From assembly GCF_028330985.1 (NCBI RefSeq), contig NZ_JAQMUE010000084.1, positions 62,001 to 126,000 on the forward strand: a stretch of DNA of 64,000 nucleotides, in the 5' to 3' direction. Shown piece by piece: positions 60,798 to 64,000 of this stretch. The DNA is from Roseofilum reptotaenium CS-1145. Its GTDB lineage: Bacteria; Cyanobacteriota; Cyanobacteriia; Cyanobacteriales; Desertifilaceae. The position numbers and the translations under genes are program-made. A model generated the notes under the pieces. That model did not search any database. It worked only from the letters and a program-made list of their open reading frames with translations, and had not been told where the DNA came from. Numbering within the stretch: position 1 is the stretch's first letter; every line of letters begins with the position of its first letter.

Positions 60798-60987
60798 ATA
60801 CAATGCGGAAGCAGACATTTTAATGTTTATCTTACGCGATGGGTTTCCCATTAATGCTATCTCCGAACCTGGAGGCGTTATTGTTAGTTATGACGAAAAT
60901 GATGAACCCCTTAGCATTGAAGTTCTCAATGCATCTAAACGCAAAATGTTTAATCCTCAAGACCTTATGCTAACGATCGCCACTTGA
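60787..60987 (+). CDS. DUF2283 protein
   Basis: A 66-residue protein. MKVKYNAEADILMFILRDGF and GGVIVSYDENDEPLSIEVLN are standard for DUF2283, which is often found as the second gene of DUF4258 pairs. Likely the partner (antitoxin or adaptor). Start ATG at 60787 overlaps the DUF4258 stop. Confidence 0.83.
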   Translation: MKVKYNAEADILMFILRDGFPINAISEPGGVIVSYDENDEPLSIEVLNASKRKMFNPQDLMLTIAT

Positions 60988-61410
60988 TATACTGTATGGA
61001 GGCTAATTTAACTACATCAGATCCATGTTTCTAATATTGGGTGACCTACCCTACAAGATCCATTAAATTAACAACTGTAGGGGCAGGTTCACTGAGATCT
61101 TGAATGCCCATCCATAACTCTTGTAAACCTACCCCCAACCCTTCGCGAAGGAACGCGAAGGAAGAAACCGGGTTCTCCTAAGTTGAGTCAACGAGCGAGA
61201 AGATAAGCAAGAAACCCGATTTCTAGCGCCCCCAGATGAAGGTAGAGTGATGACTGGCTTGCAAGTACACCATTTGGTTGGCTCAATCTCCGAAATGGAA
61301 ATTGGTTATTTCCGCGAGTTGCCGCTCTATCTCTCCCTGGTCTAAAAACCAAGCTAGAAAATAGCCTCTGTTCTGATTGGCTAGAAGGTCTGCACAATAG
61401 TAATGAGATA
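60988..61410. other. Gene-poor region before the AAA ATPase
   Basis: No gene is seen with confidence. Short palindromes of the type AGAAACCCGATTTCT (61210-61224) and a phrase GTAGGGGCAGGTTCACT (61077-61093), shared with 60481-60497, are present. The frame of the next gene stays open upstream to at least 61300, so part of this region may once have been coding. Confidence 0.4.
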
Positions 61411-63177
61411 TTGTCCTACAGTTATCAGTCTATTCCTGTAGTCAATGCTATTGATGCCGTTCTTCGGGAAACCATTAACGAATACCTAATTGAGAAAATA
61501 GCCCATTTTGCCGACCAACACTATGACTGGAAGCTGGCAGTGTTTAAATTAATTGCGTTTGAACAGACACATACATCGCAAATTAACTTCAAAACGCCTG
61601 TCCATGCTACTGCTGCGGGTTTCTGGTATCTTCAGCAAACAGAATATCGGCATTATGTATATTTCGCATCTCAAGCTTTTCAGCAAGTTCGCCATATCCC
61701 TTATGGCAAAGAAATGTACACCCTTGCCCAAACTCTCGGCCTCTGCACCCAAGCCAAAGAATTCAACCAAATTCATACCCTCACCCTTCCCCCCTGTCCT
61801 GAACCTGACCCCGAAAAACGCTTGCGCCAAACTAGTTGGCCAGCCCTAGAAGCCTTCCACCGCGTCACCCAAGAAGCCCAACTCATCCACCGCAGCACCG
61901 GCAAAGCCACCCGTGCCCAAGCCCTAGCCCGCGCCCAAGGGGAACTGAAACAGATTCTCGATAATGCCGACCAACTCCCCCAAGCGGAAGGCGGTCTCAT
62001 TCTCGATATCGCCACCACCTGGCGCGATGCTCTCCTGAATATCGCCAGCGATATTGGCAATGTGGAAATTCTCGAACCCGTCCAAAACCCCTACACCATC
62101 GGCGACCCCGTAGAAGGTGACCGGTTTGTGGGTCGTGAGGACATCCTCCGGGAACTGGAAAGCCTCTGGTTCCGTGCAGATAACCCCTCCTCTGTCCTCA
62201 TCTACGGTCATCGCCGCATGGGGAAAACCTCGATTCTCCGCAACCTCACGGGGGGTTCTGACCTGAAGCTGATTTACGTGAACCTGCAACTGCTCGGCTC
62301 CGTTACCCAGGGTCTCAGTGAAGTCCTGCTGGCCATTGCTGATGATATTGCCCAACATGTGGACATTCCCGCACCCCCCGATGAAGCCTTTCTCACGTTT
62401 CCCCAACACACCTTTAAGGTCTACCTGCGGGATGTCCTCAAACAACTGGACTGTCGCGCCCTGATTATTGCCCTAGATGAATTTGAACTGATTGAAGACC
62501 TCATCAAAGCCGGACAACTCACCCCCGACTTTATGGGTTACCTGCGCGGTTTAATCCAAATGGACAAGCGTCTGGCCTTTGTCCTGGCTGGACTGCACAC
62601 CCTGGAAGAAATGACCCGCGACTATTTCCAACCCTTCTTTGGCAGCACGTACCCCTTGCGCGTCGGTTTCCTCAGCCGCGCTGCTACCCGTCAAATTCTG
62701 GAAAACCCCAGCGACGACTTCCCCCTGGAATATGACCCGGATGCGGTGGATGAAATCTATCGCCTCACCCACGGTCAACCCTACCTGGTGCAACTGATAG
62801 GCTTTCAACTGGTGCGCCGGTTTAATGAACTGGTGTTTGAAACCGGTCAAGAGCGCGACCCCCGACTCACCCTAGAGGATATAGCTGCTGTCACTGATAT
62901 CTCCCAAGGCGACCTCTTCCGCAATGGTCGCTACTACTTCGACGGCATCTGGAACCAAGCCAGCCAAGACCCACCGGGTCAAACGGATATCTTACAAGCG
63001 CTCGCCCCCCACCCCACCGGCCTCACCAGCGAGGAACTCCAGTCCCAGTGTCCCGATGTGCCGGACCTTACCGCCGCCTTGGACACTCTGCAACGCCATG
63101 ACGTGGTTCACCAAACCGAGGAGCGCTGGCGCATTCAGGTCGAACTTTGCCGCCGCTGGATAGCCGCCCGCGCCTAG
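61411..63177 (+). CDS. STAND-type AAA ATPase, possibly 5'-truncated
   Basis: A 588-residue protein. The N-terminal 230 residues are helical (QQTEYRHYVYFASQAFQQVR). A P-loop domain follows: FVGREDILREL, Walker A GHRRMGKTSIL near residue 270 and Walker B LIIALDEFELIEDL near 352, then a winged-helix-like end. Helix-turn STAND ATPases of this form serve in signalling or defence. The start codon is TTG at 61411; no ATG is available and the frame is open upstream, so the N-terminus may be lost. From about 61760 the codon use becomes markedly C-rich compared with the first 350 bases, suggesting a recombinant gene. Confidence 0.8.
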   Translation: MSYSYQSIPVVNAIDAVLRETINEYLIEKIAHFADQHYDWKLAVFKLIAFEQTHTSQINFKTPVHATAAGFWYLQQTEYRHYVYFASQAFQQVRHIPYGKEMYTLAQTLGLCTQAKEFNQIHTLTLPPCPEPDPEKRLRQTSWPALEAFHRVTQEAQLIHRSTGKATRAQALARAQGELKQILDNADQLPQAEGGLILDIATTWRDALLNIASDIGNVEILEPVQNPYTIGDPVEGDRFVGREDILRELESLWFRADNPSSVLIYGHRRMGKTSILRNLTGGSDLKLIYVNLQLLGSVTQGLSEVLLAIADDIAQHVDIPAPPDEAFLTFPQHTFKVYLRDVLKQLDCRALIIALDEFELIEDLIKAGQLTPDFMGYLRGLIQMDKRLAFVLAGLHTLEEMTRDYFQPFFGSTYPLRVGFLSRAATRQILENPSDDFPLEYDPDAVDEIYRLTHGQPYLVQLIGFQLVRRFNELVFETGQERDPRLTLEDIAAVTDISQGDLFRNGRYYFDGIWNQASQDPPGQTDILQALAPHPTGLTSEELQSQCPDVPDLTAALDTLQRHDVVHQTEERWRIQVELCRRWIAARA

Positions 63178-63239
63178 ATGTGTCTTGACATCCGTAGGGG
63201 CGAAAAATTCATTGTTAGTTGTTAATTATTAATTACAAA

Positions 63240-63310
63240 GGCGACACCCGGATTCGAACCGGGGGATAGAGGTTTTGCAGACCTCGGCCTTACCGCTTGG
63301 CTATGTCGCC
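63240..63310 (-). tRNA. tRNA-Cys (GCA)
   Basis: Reverse-complement cloverleaf of 71 bases: acceptor arm GGCGACA/TGTCGCC, D-arm AGCCAAGCGGTAAGGC, anticodon loop CTGCAAA with GCA, and T-arm CCGGTTCGAATCCGG. It decodes UGC/UGU. No CCA is encoded. Confidence 0.95.
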
Positions 63311-63356
63311 GTGTTTGACCACTCTTTCTAGAGTAACAGAATCAATTAGACTTTGA

Positions 63357-64000
63357 CTAGACCCTAACAGAAAATTTTTCTCGCCACTGCCCAACTGCGC
63401 TATTCAATCTTGGGGATAACCAGGAATCAAATTGGGAATATACCGGTAAGCGCGCTTGCAGATGCCATCCGTAAGGCTCAAGGAATTGTTGCAGGTGTTC
63501 AGCAGAGGGATGGGGATAATCCGGATTCACTTCATCTTTGGGGCCAAGTCCACCGAGATCGGTTGCTCCTGCTTCTAAACAAGATAATAATAGGTTTGGG
63601 TAATAGACGAGATTGGGCGGAATTTGCAGGGTAATCTCTGAAGGCAGAAGGCGACGCGCAAGGGCAACGAGGGGGGGCAATTCGGTTAAGTCAAATCCCG
63701 GTAAGGTGCTGGTTTGTTGGTCTCCAGGACTGTAGGGTTGTAGAATCGCCTCTTGTATATGATAGTAGGTCTGATGAATTTCGGCGATCGCCTCTAAACT
63801 CCGAACTCTGTCTGCTTCCGTTTCCCCAATGCCCACCAAAATCCCCGTCGTAAACGGAATTCCCAGCTCTCCAGCCCATCTTAGCTGTTCTAATCTTAAT
63901 CCTGGTTCCTTACTGGGTGCGTGAGCATGAACCGTTTCCAATAACCCTCCAGACACCTGCTCCACCATCAATCCCATGGAAACATTAACTTCTTTTAAGC
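63357..64000 (-). CDS. cofG: 7,8-didemethyl-8-hydroxy-5-deazariboflavin synthase subunit CofG, 3' part
   Basis: The C-terminal 214 codons of CofG, cut off at the window edge; its start lies beyond 64000. CofG and CofH, radical-SAM enzymes, make the Fo chromophore used by deazaflavin enzymes and photolyases. Visible are the C-terminal radical SAM barrel segments KEVNVSMGLMVEQ, HAHAPSKEPGLRLEQL, GILVGIGETEADRVRSLEAI, and LGPKDEVNPDYPHPS. The radical SAM Cys triad would be in the missing part. Confidence 0.92.
   Translation of the reverse strand, partial: LKEVNVSMGLMVEQVSGGLLETVHAHAPSKEPGLRLEQLRWAGELGIPFTTGILVGIGETEADRVRSLEAIAEIHQTYYHIQEAILQPYSPGDQQTSTLPGFDLTELPPLVALARRLLPSEITLQIPPNLVYYPNLLLSCLEAGATDLGGLGPKDEVNPDYPHPSAEHLQQFLEPYGWHLQARLPVYSQFDSWLSPRLNSAVGQWREKFSVRV

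Overview
The window is a cyanobacterial chromosome segment. The evidence is a form IB Rubisco operon in the order rbcL-rbcX-rbcS, a Rubisco activase with a fused small-subunit-like domain, a 5-deazaflavin synthase gene (cofG), hemL, and frequent GCGATCGC (HIP1) palindromes. Heptameric short tandem repeats such as GGGAATA and several dispersed palindromes suggest a filamentous, Oscillatoriales-type genome (Roseofilum or Desertifilum would fit). No 16S or marker tree was possible, so genus is a guess. Most genes are ordinary single-copy housekeeping genes on both strands, with accessory islands between them.

Layout. 0.5-9.2 kb: an FHA protein, pgeF, an AT-rich pair of unknown genes, birA, an M23 peptidase with AYEP repeats, ribE, a bifunctional-nuclease-family protein, an Fe-S aldo/keto reductase and gcvT. 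9.7-17.1 kb: the Rubisco region, rbcL-rbcX-rbcS with a strong terminator, then an inserted ATPase/TPR/membrane-protein cassette, then the activase. 17.2-28.1 kb: a methyltransferase, a Tat-exported multicopper oxidase with a helical periplasmic partner and a PiuC-type hydroxylase, the SRP RNA, a serpin, an RfaE2-like nucleotidyltransferase, an anti-sigma-type kinase, an M20 hydrolase and a CNB protein. 28.3-32.4 kb: one very large LamG / crystallin-like / amphipathic-helix protein. 32.7-41.4 kb: tsaE, hisIE, hemL, an ABC exporter and pyk.

41.5-45.7 kb: a kinase / PP2C phosphatase / VWA signalling triad opposite a small VMAP-type HTH protein, then two adjacent MITE-like elements and an orphan xisI. 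45.7-53.4 kb: an acyl-CoA-dehydrogenase-like protein, a PD-(D/E)XK-like protein, an Asp/His-rich protein, and a carbamoyltransferase-SxtJ-SxtK (DUF5989) trio divergent from two tandem SGNH (AlgX/AlgJ-like) proteins. 53.6-64 kb: a CNB-histidine kinase, trpB, a DUF6883 remnant with DUF4926, three tandem ~30-residue membrane micro-proteins, a Ski2-like helicase, a DUF4258/DUF2283 pair, a chimeric-looking ATPase, tRNA-Cys and the 3' part of cofG.

The best candidates for undescribed biology are the three tandem micro-proteins at 57.1-57.6 kb (absent from a normal ORF call, with a good promoter, three ribosome binding sites and a terminator), the 1384-residue multidomain protein, the three-gene ATPase/TPR/membrane cassette lodged between rbcS and the activase gene, and the carbamoyltransferase/SxtJ/SxtK plus SGNH locus. 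All functions are inferred from motifs read by eye; no database search was run.
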